From NCBI GenBank assembly GCA_031772625.1, contig CM062810.1, positions 458,929,731 through 458,993,730 on the forward strand: a stretch of DNA of 64,000 bases, in the 5' to 3' direction. Below are positions 11,701-21,840 of this stretch, in pieces. The notes beneath the pieces are model-generated. The model was not told the origin of the DNA. It saw nothing but the letters and a program-made list of their open reading frames with translations, and did no database searches. Each line of letters starts with the position of its first letter. Within the stretch, counting starts at the first letter, position 1. Origin of the DNA: Pinus tabuliformis. Its lineage: Eukaryota; Streptophyta; Pinopsida; Pinales; Pinaceae. The translations under genes were made by a program, and so were the position numbers.

Positions 11701-12208
11701 TAGAAATGGAATGACCATTCAACATCTTCCCATGTGATATAAATCTCAATCTAGGCACTCTAGAAATTTAGATTCGATCTGCAACTATCCTGTTGTCAAA
11801 CATTTCTGAAAAAAAGAGATGATTTTAAATCAGCAATATCTCCCTCATCCAGACTCTGATTCGACCAATTTGTTTTTCAAATTGGATAAATTTTCAAGAG
11901 GATCTCAGATCTGCAATTATTTTCTCAAAATTCTCGATAAAAATTGCAAAAATTGACTGGAGATCCGCTGTCCACGAATTGTTGTCAGAAAAATTTCTGC
12001 AACACAGCTGATTTTTAATCAACGATATCTCCCTCATCTGGACTCCAATTCAACCGATTCTTTTTTGAAATTGGGTTTTTTCACAAAGAATTAAGATATG
12101 CAATTTTTTCCTGCAATTTTTGCATTAGAAGTTTCATATTGGATTTTCAAACTCGCCACCCCAGAAATTCCTACAAAAAAAAACCCTCTCCACTTTGCCC
12201 AAGAAAGT
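11701..12208 (-). other. N1 leader and 5' internal region
   Basis: Between primer-binding site and gag-like remnant. It contains two similar stretches with ATATCTCCCTCATC(C/T)GGACTC (about 11850 and 12027), a local duplication. No gene is seen. Confidence 0.5.
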
Positions 12209-12220
12209 GCTCTGATACCA
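12209..12220 (-). other. N1 primer-binding site (initiator Met tRNA)
   Basis: The minus strand reads TGGTATCAGAGC, an exact match to the usual plant primer-binding site for initiator methionine tRNA, two bases inside the 5' LTR. Confidence 0.9.
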
Positions 12221-12222
12221 CT

Positions 12223-12664
12223 TGTAATAGATCTGACCTACAAATATATGAAAATAGAAATATGCCCAGAAATAACAAGAGAGAAATAGATAAACTTTAA
12301 ATCTTTATTAATATCAAACCCTTGAGGTAGGGTAACACCATACAATCACTCCTTAAGGAAGGAGAACACTCCACAAGCCATATGCTTGCCAATACAATAA
12401 TCCTTGACATCTCTCAATGGGGAATCTCTAGCCTCTATATAGGCTTCATACATACAATACCCTGGGTCATCACCATGGGTTACTCAATACCATATATCTA
12501 ATACAATGGGCTTATCACATTATTCATAACTACTAGTGGTCCCTTACATGATGCGGGTTAACCACTTTATTTATTAACTATGGCCCATCACATTATTACC
12601 TTATTCCCTTGGGTACCTCCCTCTATACCCCACACCCCATAATATCCCCCCTAGGTCTACTACA
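12223..12664 (-). repeat. N1 5' LTR
   Basis: 442 bp, the same length as the other N1 LTR. TATATAGAGG on the minus strand near 12435 is the TATA box. It is the 5' copy because the primer-binding site adjoins it. Confidence 0.9.
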
Positions 12665-13460
12665 ACAGCTATGACAATCCTTGAGAACACTACTGGTGCA
12701 TTCTTGAGACCGAATGAAATTACATGATAAGAATATGACCCCCATTATGTCATAAATGTCGTTTTCCTCTTGTCTTCTTCTACTATGCGAACCTGATGAT
12801 AGCCTGAAAATCCATCTGTGAAGGAGTATGCTTCATTTCCTGCAACGTTGTCCAATACTTCATCACTAAACGGTGTTGGGAAGGGATCATGCACACATGC
12901 ATTGTTCAAACTTTGATAATCTACACAGACTCTAATATTTGTAGCATCTTTCTTGTTTTCTATCACAATCGGGCTAATCCATTCCACTTCATCCACCGAG
13001 AATATAAGTTTGGCTTCTAGCATTTTGTCAATCTCTCCCTTGACCTTTTCTTTCACTCTTGGGTTTAGCCTGTATGGTCTGTGCTTCACTGGACGGGCAT
13101 CTAGTTATAACATAATCTTAATTTCTCCTATGTCCCCTTTTATCCCTTTTAGCTCTGCTATCGAAGCTGGAAATAAGTCTTCATATTCTCGCAATAGATC
13201 AAAGATCTCCCTTGTTGTTTTCTCATCCCAATAATCTCTGATGGATTCCATCTTAGGTTTATCATCTAAGCCAATGTTATGCTTCCGCAGTTTCATCAGG
13301 AGCATGTGTGCAACATCTCTTGCGGGGCTTTCTCATATATCTCGTTCACCTTCTATTTCTTGAAAGGCCAGGTGTCCTAATCCTTCTAGATCCTCCTCCT
13401 CTGGCTCTGCATCTACCTTGCCTCAATACATATATTCTGGATACCCTGCTTCATAAAAAT
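12665..13460 (-). pseudogene. GY1 reverse transcriptase, 5' half
   Basis: Right to left: an acidic linker (AEPEEEDLEGLGHLAFQE), then MLLMKLRKHNIGLDDKPKM at 13305, a stop near 13105, and from 13089 the RT fingers and palm: KHRPYRLNPRVKEKVKGEID, RVCVDYQSLNNACVHDPFPT and SGYHQVRIVEEDKRKTTF. After one stop near 12744 it runs through FGLKNAPVVFSRIVIAV and ends at the edge of N1. The first catalytic aspartate region (SFTDGFSGYHQ) is present here; YMDD lies on the other side of the insertion. Confidence 0.9.
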
Positions 13461-13497
13461 ACTATAGTAATTTCTCATCAAAGCAACCTTTCCATAA

Positions 13498-14045
13498 TTA
13501 TCCTGGAGTGAATAGGATCCTTTTGATGGCATATAAGGTTTCGGTCATGCATTGATCAACATCCTTGAACGAGAAGTTGTTGTTGATTTGTATAGACATG
13601 ATATCCCAATCTGTTGTCTGTCTACGAATTTCCTCTTGTACATACCATGCTTGCGGGATTGTACCTAGGGTGTGTATGAATGCATGCACGCAAAGTTCCT
13701 TCGGTACTTTCTCTCTTTCCCATTTTTCTGTGCAGTCTTCCAAATGCTTCTCAGGATATGAGTTTCCTTTATACTTCACCCTTTCATGCATCCGACCTTC
13801 TTCTTGACTAAACCTCTCTCTCATGGCTCACTTGATAGTCCCCCATTCACACAATGTGTTGTGGTGTGCTCTCCATCACCTTACTGGGGTGGCGTGTAGC
13901 ACAATATCTAAGAGTGGAACTTTGTTATCTTCTCTTATTTTATGTCTACCTCGTTTAAAAAAGTATCTACTGATTCAATACTATGAAATGTAGGATAGTT
14001 TCTTATCTCCGCCCTCATCCAATTTATCTTGCATATCTTCGCACA
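13498..14045 (-). pseudogene. GY1 second gag-like domain, between protease and RT
   Basis: Minus-strand reading from about 14045 gives IRNYPTFHSIESVDTFFKRG, then LLDIVLHATPVRWWRAHHNT and, after one stop, MRERFSQEEGRMHERVKYKG, ELCVHAFIHTLGTIPQAWYV and RRQTTDWDIMSIQINNNFSF. Tryptophan-rich blocks of this type (RWW; LGTIPQAWY-x-x-E-x-R-R) are typical of plant retrotransposon gag domains, yet this one lies downstream of the protease and reads on into the RT N-terminal linker. The element already has a gag at 15650-17470. I infer a duplicated or captured gag-like domain. An alternative is a pol spacer domain that only resembles gag. Confidence 0.6.
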
Positions 14046-14351
14046 ACCTATGGTATCAATTTTGTATCCCCCTTGCTTCCATGCATCCCACGTGGCTTCT
14101 GAACCAACTTCTGAGCTTTGAATACTCCTCTAACTGATCGATCCTCCTACTGTGGGATTTATGTAATCTTCTCTCTTTCTTGTCGTTAACCTGTACAACT
14201 AGTCTAGCATTCTCGGTTCTTCTTGGTCATCCACAGCTTCCATGAACCTGGGTCCTTGATATGGATCTAGTGGTTGTATCCACGACATCCCTTATGCTTC
14301 AACGGTCATTCATTATTTCTTCAAGTTGATGATAACATAGTTCTCATTTGC

Positions 14352-14720
14352 CTAGTCGATACCAAGAAGTGCTCGATACGGGTCCATGTCACACATTATA
14401 TCAATTACTTCAAATTTAGTATAAGTCTTCACTCCTACTACATCCCCCTCTACATCTTCTAACCTTCCAATAGGCAAGATGCAATATTTATTTTCCATCC
14501 GCAATTGTATTAATGAATATTTAAGCTGCGGCTTCCCCTGTGCTTCCCATGTCTTTTTGCGTAGAATGTTTACATCCAACCCTAGATCTAGCATTGTGTC
14601 CTTAATTTGGAATCCCGCAACTTGAGCATCAATCTGGAATTCCCTTCCAGTTCTCTTTTTATTCCGCCATACTCTTCTCGCATGTCTTTCAAGCAAGTTG
14701 GAAAATATTGGTTCTCCTTT
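14352..14720 (-). pseudogene. GY1 aspartic protease remnant
   Basis: 14352-14696 is open for 114 codons. TMLDLGLDVNILRKKTWEAQ is the active-site region: the catalytic aspartate is in D-L-G, where other plant gypsy proteases have DSG, DTG or DLGS. The C-terminal flap and strand region ends DPYRALLGID, the usual end of a retropepsin. It follows the zinc knuckles, as expected. Its start is arbitrary, as it belonged to a longer polyprotein. Confidence 0.8.
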
Positions 14721-14956
14721 CTCCTAGTCCTCTGGAAATACTGCTTTCAAACTTCTGTGCAACTCTTTTAACATATGTTCATTATCAACGATCTGAAGAA
14801 ATAGCTTAAACCATTCTTCTATCGTTCGAGCATTATCGAGTATGCGTGTGTCATGTTTCTGGTTTTCTTTTGTCTCTGTCAATCCTTCAAACAATTTGGC
14901 TACTTCTTGATAGTATTGTTTTTGTTGGGTGGGGTTGTATGATTTCTTTGAGGATG

Positions 14957-15660
14957 CTACCCAACAACTGAAGGCAGTGCCTCCATACCTCGATCATCCC
15001 CTATATTTTTACCCTCTCTGGTAACTATATTTATATTAAGTGATTCAAGAGTTCTTGGTTCTGTGTTAATCAAATCAGTCCCCCTTTGTCTTGTTCTCTC
15101 TTCCCATTTGGAAATCAACTCAAGACAATCCTTTGTAGCATGTGCATTGACCCTGCATTGTAAGCACCATGGTCTTCTGGGAAGCAGACATTCTCTGGTG
15201 ACATGCTCCTCCTGGTGGAAATTATAGCATCTTACGAGACCTCTTCCCCCTACTCTTCCTCCTCTCATAGCTCCTCCTCGTCACCTAAGACCAGATTTGT
15301 TGATTCTGATTGTAGACCTATCTAGCCTCTCTGCTAAAGCGTCTAATGCCCTACATTAGTTAGTGTGACATGTTTTGGATCTACAAAATTCACAATAGTT
15401 CTTATTTGGTACATTGGAGTACTTTTGTAGTATTGGAAATACCCACGGTAATTGTCCGTAATTCCTACAGACTTCACACTCTTCTTGTGTATTTCGGCCT
15501 AGGAGAGCTCCTTGCGCTCCCACTGCCGCAACTCCTACTATTGGCGGGGCTCCTGATGATCCTATGATTCCCCTTGAATTAGTGGTGCCTCTCAGCTTTG
15601 GGCACTCTGTCGCAACATGTCCTTCCACCAGGCAGTGAGTACACCATATGTTAGGTCTAA
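14957..15660 (-). pseudogene. GY1 nucleocapsid zinc knuckles
   Basis: Three CCHC-type knuckles are seen right to left. First, near 15640-15600, CTHCLVEGHVATEC (CX2CX4HX4C, intact). Second, near 15230, CYNFHQEEHVTREC, where the second cysteine is replaced. Third, immediately after, CLQCRVNAHATKDC (intact). Arginine and glycine-rich sequence (MRGGRVGGRGLVR) precedes the pair. Such knuckles bind the RNA genome. Stops and a frame change separate the first from the other two. Confidence 0.82.
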
Positions 15661-17470
15661 CTGGTCGAATTGGCTGTAGGTCTTTCAGTTTTTCGTTAAA
15701 TTGGCAATCTGATTTTGGAGGCCCGTGATTGATGGGTCTTGCAATCCCATCCCGCCTCGATACTCATGTGGGTATCCTGCCATGGCTTCTATACACGATG
15801 CTTGTTCCAAAGCATCTTGGAGAGTCTTAATCTTTTGTTGTGTCAGTGGTGTTCTTATAAGGGGTAGAAGCGCTTTGATGAACCAGTCTCTCTGATGATT
15901 AGGATCTATGGTGTAGCTTAACTTACCAATAGAATCCTTAAATGTATGCATCAATTCCCAAGCATTTTCACATTCCTTCTGCTTAATTTCCCATAGTTCC
16001 AACAATCCCTGTTGGTCATTTTGTGGTACCTTGAATTCTTGAACAAAGCCTCTCTTAATATAATATACTATGGGATTCTAGTTCTATTCTACCCATTTTA
16101 TAAACCAACATCATGCTCTTTCCCATAAAGTGGTTTGGAACTCAATTGATTTGACATTATTTGGTATTTGGCGTGCTCTCTATATAGCTTCACAAAGGTA
16201 CCAATTTTTTTGTACGTCTTCATTTCCTCTACCAGCAAACTCAGGATATCTAGTGAAGGATCCTGCCATGTTGACCTGAGTGTGTGCTAACAACACAAAT
16301 CCTTTGTTTCCAGGTTGTTGAGATCCTTGTAGTCCCAAATTACTAGCACTACTAGTTCCACTGCTATTTAATCGATTAAAACTTGCCTTATACTTTTCAT
16401 GCACACTGTGTACTCTTATTGCTTTAACTAACTTAGAAACAATTTTATCAGGCTTATTATAAAGCACCAAGGGAAGGTTGGGATGGATACTCCCTGTACT
16501 TCGGGGATTCTGCTACTTAATTATTTCAGACGTTTCATCTTCAACAAATAATCTTTTCATGACATTGCACATTTCACCTTCCATTTCCTCTTCGTAACTG
16601 TCGCGAACCTTTTCCTTTGTCACCTTTCCCGCAACCTGTAAGGGAGAGTCCCTGTAATTATCCTGGATTTTTTTCGTCCAATCAGTATTCCTGTCTTGTT
16701 TAGCATCTTTCTCCATTCCCTTTCCTTCTTTTGAGCCCCCGACACTGCTCCTTCTTGGTGAGGTCCCATACGTCTCTTTTTCAGCGTTTTAACTGCTCTT
16801 TCCTGCCACTTTTCGGCTAGTAGCGCTCTCCTTTGTGCTCTAATATCTCTTTCTCTCTACAATCCCTCTATGTCCATTCCTTCAGCAACATCTACATTCC
16901 CCAAAACGGTAACATCCTCACCTTAGGCCCTTCCCCTAGTACAGGGGTTTTACACTACCATGGTTGTTTCAGGTAGAGGTAGAAGTCCCTCTTCCACCAT
17001 AAACATCGTAATCCACAAAGGCACTCCGCTCACCAGCTTCCCTCTTAATCCTGACTTAAACACTTCTTTTGCTCTTGAAAAGGACTGATAGTTCTTTGCC
17101 GTGAACTTGACTATGTAAACATCTACCGTAGTTTGTACCCAAAGATCGACCGCCCTTGTCAGATTGATATCCAAGCATCGAAGTGATGCAAGATCTGTGG
17201 GAACCACCTGGGAACCTAGTCGTGACGAGAAAATGTCATTCCTACTGGCCGACTCTGCGCTTTTAGCCTCCTTATCCAATTATACAAGTCCTCTAGGAAC
17301 TTACACCAGAATATCTCGTATTGGTCACTCGCAACCTACGGGTATAAAATTTCTTTACTCACTTGAGCAATAGGTCGACCCCGATGGATAGCCTACTCGG
17401 ATATAAACTGATATACTCTTTTATCCCACCAATCCCAAATCTCTTTCTTAAATATCCTCGACACCATATT
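15661..17470 (-). pseudogene. GY1 gag remnant
   Basis: Open minus-strand pieces follow one another from the leader to the zinc knuckles: 16950-17279, 16513-16716, 16180-16470 and 15685-16005. The last two carry the gag core (GSFTRYPEFAGRGNEDVQKN, CEAIWRARQIPNNV and, later, LELWEIKQKECENAWELMHT and DWFIKALLPLIRTPLTQQKI). The N-terminal part is basic and lysine/arginine-rich. Stops and shifts near 16480, 16500 and 16070 make it non-functional. Confidence 0.75.
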
Positions 17471-17495
17471 CCAAACTAGTTCTCATAATTTCAGG

Positions 17496-17512
17496 TCCTG
17501 ACAAAGGAACCA
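17496..17512 (-). other. GY1 putative primer-binding site
   Basis: The minus strand reads TGGTTCCTTTGTCAGGA starting two bases inside the 5' LTR. It partly resembles the Asp-tRNA primer-binding site of Tat/Athila gypsy elements (TGGCGCCGTTG...), with several mismatches. Position is right; identity is inference. Confidence 0.45.
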
Positions 17513-17514
17513 TT

Positions 17515-18313
17515 TGTTGGCACAAAAATTTCATCAGGGGAAGACCCTGGGTTCAGCCACAAGGGGCCAATAATGGTTCGTTGTAGTCTAGGACAATTCC
17601 AACATTTTCACCTTACTCCGAGGGATAAGGAGTCTCACCCAAGGCGTGTCCCAACCGAAACTAAGAAGGGTTTAGTATAATGTCATGGATTTCTTGACCA
17701 TTTACTCTATATACATCCCGATGCATATATTAAGCCTAACAACATATCAATATGACGATCATTCTAACATGAGAAAAGACTCGCAATATTAAAACTTTTA
17801 CTGGGTCCATGAATCGTCACCAAATACACATATAATAACAAGAAACTAGTATGATTTATCATTTATATAAATCCAACAGAAGGTTCAATACATTATACAT
17901 CTGGTATCAAGTCGTAACAGAATGCATGAAATACCATGTTTACAGAAGGTCTAGATCTTGGTATGCTCCTTGTTCTGATCTTCTCGCAACTATTCCAATC
18001 CTCTGATCAAGTTCCTTTGTGGCCCAAACCTCCTTAGACATCAAAACTCATTAACAACAACAATTGTTTCTCATTGTGGTCTCTCTATTTTATCCTCTTC
18101 TCCGTTGCTTGGACTGCTCGGTTGCGTCTCATCCTCCTCTTTGTCTACTTGGCTTCTTATGCTTTCTCTTGACACCTTGCCTCAACTACCCCACGAATAC
18201 ATATTCTTGTGTTCTTCCCCATTTGTCCTTTTTGCAACTTGACCATTGCTCCCACCACCCGCTTTTCATTCTTTGTATATTCAAAACTTAAGAAAAAAAC
18301 AAAGGACCCAACA
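17515..18313 (-). repeat. GY1 5' LTR (full length)
   Basis: 799 bp, TGTTGG...CCAACA. It keeps the central block that the 3192-3670 copy has lost. The outer edge is followed by CTCAT, matching CTCAC before the other LTR. Confidence 0.88.
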
Positions 18314-19157
18314 CTCATAGGGAGAGGAATTGAGCTGGAGATCTCCTGGGGTTGAGGGAACTATAGATAATAGCATAGGTTGTGATCCTTAACCTTGGGG
18401 TAAGTAGATCTCTCCTATTGTCATTATAGGTCGTGTGTGTGATCCTTGTCATTTATGACAAGTGGGTATTTCCCCCTACCATCAAGTTTGGGATTTGGAA
18501 GAGTATACCTCAATTGGAATCCTACCCACAAGTTGAGCTTGTTGGGATTATTCCTCCCCATCTGGGCAAAGGGTTGAGGTGACTTGAGGTAGGGTATGAT
18601 CCTTACCTTTTATGGTATGTATTATATATCTCAAGTGATGGGATGCAAGTGTTCTACCACTTGAATCTTCAGGGTCAATGTGGGAAGGATCAATAAACAA
18701 TATGATAGAGTGTGATCCTTACCTCTCATGGTAAGTGGATCTCACCTTTTTTCACAGGTTAAAAAGAGAGGGTGTGATCCTTACCCTTGTGGTAAGTGGA
18801 TAACGCCTATTGAGATTGGATATAGGGTGGTAGTCAGAGCTCCCCTATGATGATTCTTCTTCTTTAGAAGAGACGTCATTGTTTAACTGATGATCACAGA
18901 AAATACATGTTGAGATAAGGTGTAATGAGATGGATCACTTGATGATATAGCTGAGATGAGGTCATGGAACTTGACCTAGAAACTAGTAGGGTTTGAAGGA
19001 TCTAATAGATCTTTGCTACCATCAATTGTGGATTCTTCTTCTTCTATATGAGACTAGATGTAATGATGTTGTAACTAACTACCTTCTTATATTGAGAAAT
19101 GTCATCCAAGATGAGACTAATGACGTGAATGGAAATTACCCCCTAGCTGAGAGGGAG
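18314..19157. other. Spacer with five copies of a hairpin motif
   Basis: No gene is recognised. Between 18381 and 18805 the block GTGATCCTTACC-(5 to 6 bases)-GGTAAGTGGAT recurs five times, at about 18381-18410, 18439-18469, 18597-18626, 18711-18741 and 18773-18802. Each copy contains an inverted repeat. Copies four and five have perfect CTTACC/GGTAAG stems, and copy two has CTTGTC/GACAAG, where both arms changed together. Function unknown. Confidence 0.7.
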
Positions 19158-19773
19158 TGTTGAAATTGGGCAACTTGGGGATGAATTTTCCTTTGAAAAC
19201 CCTAATTCCCCAAAGGAAAGTCCATTATATTCCAAGCAAGGTTCAAATTTGGTCAAAATAATTATTAAATTAATATGGTCAAAAGAAAAATATTATTATG
19301 AGTAAAATTTGAATTTAAGTTCGCTCCTAAATTCTACCTGTCGGCTAGATCCTTTTTAAGATTCCAATTCAACCATGAGAAAGAATATAAATATGTATTT
19401 GATATACCTCAAATGAGGAATCAAAATTCATATATCATTGAGAAAATATCTAAAAGGGTGTGGCTCAATATTTCTGAGATTCAAATTGATGAGGATTACT
19501 TCTATAGAGAGGTTCCATCTATGTCATGTATTTCACATTTGAGATTTCATAGCATCTGTGGTTTAGTATGGCATCACAATCTTTTTTGTTCAATTGGCTA
19601 ATTTCAGGTGGCACAAATTTGTTTGGAGTGTAGACTATGGCTCACTCTTCATATTGACTTCGCTCAGTGTGGCTCGTTTTTGGCTTGTTCTTCATATTGT
19701 CTTCACACAGAGGTTCGCTATAATTAAATAATGCTCATGATCATATCCCTAAGGCTCGAATTTGTAATCACTG
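19158..19773 (+). repeat. Possible LTR fragment
   Basis: The purine-rich GCTGAGAGGGAG followed by TGTTGAAATTGGG at 19158 looks like a polypurine tract plus LTR start, as in the copia element that follows (GAGAGGGAG then TGTTGAG at 24687). No partner LTR and no coding remnant were found, and the right part is replaced by C2. Weak. Confidence 0.3.
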
Positions 19774-20624
19774 TGTTGAGAAATGACAATAAGAAATTCC
19801 GGTTTAATTTGTCCTTGAATTAAATTGTGAATTAAAATAAAATTATATTCTCATAGCAACTTGTAAATAGTTAATTAAGTTTAATTGACTTAATTAACTT
19901 AGGAATTTTGAGTTGGGAGTATTTATGTAGTCATGTATGTGTGATCCCTAAATTTAGGGGTCCAGGATGATTTTATTTAAGCTATAATTAGATAACTCAG
20001 TTTCACTAAGTTGTGGTTAGTTAAACTAGTTCTAACTGTCGGAGGAACTAATAGAGGTCTAGTAGTGACTTGGTGCACTGGTGCATCCTCGGTGCTACTC
20101 CAACTAACTGGAGATTCACTCAAGAGAAAGTCATGCATGTTAGTCGAGAGAAAGACCAAGTTGAGACTATAGTGCAGGGACAATATACTATCAGTTGCAT
20201 GATTTTCTGAGTTGTACAAATCATGCATGCAATCAGTTATGGACCTAAGTTTGGATTGCACAGTTTTGGAAGAAATATTTCCCAATTAAATATAGGCCGA
20301 TCCTCTTAGGAATTGTGCAAGGAAATAGGGGCTTGGTAGGTAGCCGAATTGGATAAATGTTGGCTATAGAGAGCTTGTGATGCAGAAAGTTGAATATACT
20401 TGTGCAGAGATTGTTCTAGTGAGAACAAGAATTGTATTTTCTTCTTGGATTTATGATTAATGCAATATAGATAGTTGGGGTTTTGAGTAGTTTCTTTTCC
20501 CAGAGAAATATTGTGTTATGTACGATTTCTTATCTTCCTCTTGTTAATTATTGTTTTCAACGATCTATTGGTTTCCACTGTTGAGATTAGAGTACAATCT
20601 TGCCTTTTGTTTTAGAAAATTACA
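19774..20624 (+). repeat. C2 5' LTR
   Basis: 851 bp from TGTTGAGAAATG to AAAATTACA. It aligns with 24687-25441 over its whole length except for about 115 bp near its 3' end that are missing from the other copy. Confidence 0.9.
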
Positions 20625-20635
20625 TGGTATCGGAG
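20625..20635 (+). other. C2 primer-binding site
   Basis: TGGTATCGGAG directly abuts the 5' LTR; it differs at one position from the initiator Met tRNA site TGGTATCAGAGC over these bases. Confidence 0.75.
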
Positions 20636-20718
20636 TTGAAGACAATATAGAAGAGGAGATTTGGAGTTTGTTGTGTAGGTGAAATTCAAATTTTCAGTTC
20701 ATACTTTAGAGTCAGCAA

Positions 20719-21840
20719 ATGGATTTCTACAGTTTGAGACTTGAGTATGCCTTGGAAGGAAGCTCAAATTACATAGCCTGGAAGGACAAGATGGAAGAAA
20801 TGATAGAAAACAATGGCCTCAAGGAATTCATTAATCAATACATTGCTAAGCCTCTAGCATCAGATGCTAATGATCTGGTCGAATGGAGAAAGTGTGTTGC
20901 AAAGGCGAGGCAGATTATTCTTGAGGGAGTTTGAGACCACATTGTCTCGATTCTCCATGGAAAGGAAACTCCATATGCTACGTGGAATTCATTGAAAACC
21001 CTATTTCAGAATAGTAGTGACCATAGGAAGTTGACACTGAAGGACAAAATCAGAAAGATCAAGATGGAGAAGGGCGACTCAATTCCAAATTACTTGACCA
21101 AGTTCACTCATTGTCGAGATTAGCTTGGAAGTGTTGGGATTACTATTGCTGAGGATGATATGGTGAGCCTAGCTCTTCTAGGACTCCCCAAGAGTTGGCA
21201 CAATTATTAGAACTCTGTTAATGGGAGGGAGAAGCTTCCAGATTGGGTACAACTGTGGTAAGATTTTGTACAAGAAGATATTCAGAGGAGCACTGGGGAT
21301 GAATCCTCATCAAAGACTGATGATGAGGAAAATTATGCCTTAGCGGGTATGGCAAACAAAGGGAAGGGGAAGGCGTCCCATTCCAAATAGGGTTCTTGTC
21401 ATGGAGGCAAGAAGATGGACATGTCAAAAGTCAAGTGCTTTCATTGTCACGAGCTGGGACATCTTGCTACAAATTATTCACTCAAGAATTCCAAGAAGAA
21501 TTCCTCAGAAGGATCAGTGGGTAAGGCTCTTGTCTCTCAATTCGAATTGAACTTTACCCTCATTGCATGCATGGTGTCATCAATGATGGGTAGTTTATGG
21601 TACCTAGACAATGGAGCTTCATTCCACATGACTGGAAACAAGGAGATCTTCAGTGACCTGGAGGAGAAGGATCTCCAGATGCATATCGAGATGGGTAATG
21701 ACAAGATATATAGTACTACTAGATTGGGTACGATTACCTTTCAGAGGGAGTTGGGTGCTCCTCTCACCTTGAGAGATGTTATGTGTGTTCCCAGGTTGAA
21801 GAACAACTTGGTATCTATTTCCATGATGGAGGATAGAGGT
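20719..21840 (+). pseudogene. C2 gag and protease remnant
   Basis: The frame starts MDFYSLRLEYALEGSSNYIA at 20719 and runs through a copia gag with in-frame stops at 20932 (TGA), about 21121, 21208, 21259 and 21388. The zinc knuckle at about 21430 reads CFHCHELGHLATNY: the last cysteine is tyrosine. The protease active site at about 21604 reads WYLDNGASFHMTG, with DNG instead of DSG or DTG. The same two variants occur in the related copy at 50278-51157, so they may be inherited and not just decay. 21415-21843 is open throughout. Confidence 0.9.

Larger units (their letters stand above)
10034..12664 (-). mobile_element. N1: non-autonomous LTR element nested in GY1
   Basis: Two 442-bp LTRs (10034-10475 and 12223-12664), each starting TGTAATAG and ending CTACA, enclose 1747 bp. 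The primer-binding site and polypurine tract place it on the minus strand. It has no RT, RNase H or integrase, only a decayed gag/protease-like stretch, so it would have needed enzymes supplied in trans. It lies inside the GY1 RT, whose two halves resume on either side. No clear target duplication is seen (GCGAC left, ACAGC right), which suggests small changes at a junction. Confidence 0.88.
3192..18313 (-). mobile_element. GY1: large Ty3/gypsy retrotransposon, decayed
   Basis: Two related repeats, 3192-3670 and 17515-18313, both start TGTTGG and end CCAACA, and they enclose gypsy coding remnants that all read on the minus strand. The bases flanking the pair are CTCAC (3187-3191) and CTCAT (18314-18318), a 5-bp target duplication with one change. 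Coding order from right to left is gag, three zinc knuckles, protease, gag-like domain, RT, RNase H, integrase and a further long ORF. Gypsy identity follows from RNase H preceding integrase and from the RT and integrase motifs. Two later insertions lie inside it (10034-12664 and 5158-5583). Without them it would be about 12 kb, long for a gypsy element. Confidence 0.9.

Noticed and set aside
10029..12669. Target duplication for N1
   Set aside because: GCGAC and ACAGC do not match; not claimed.
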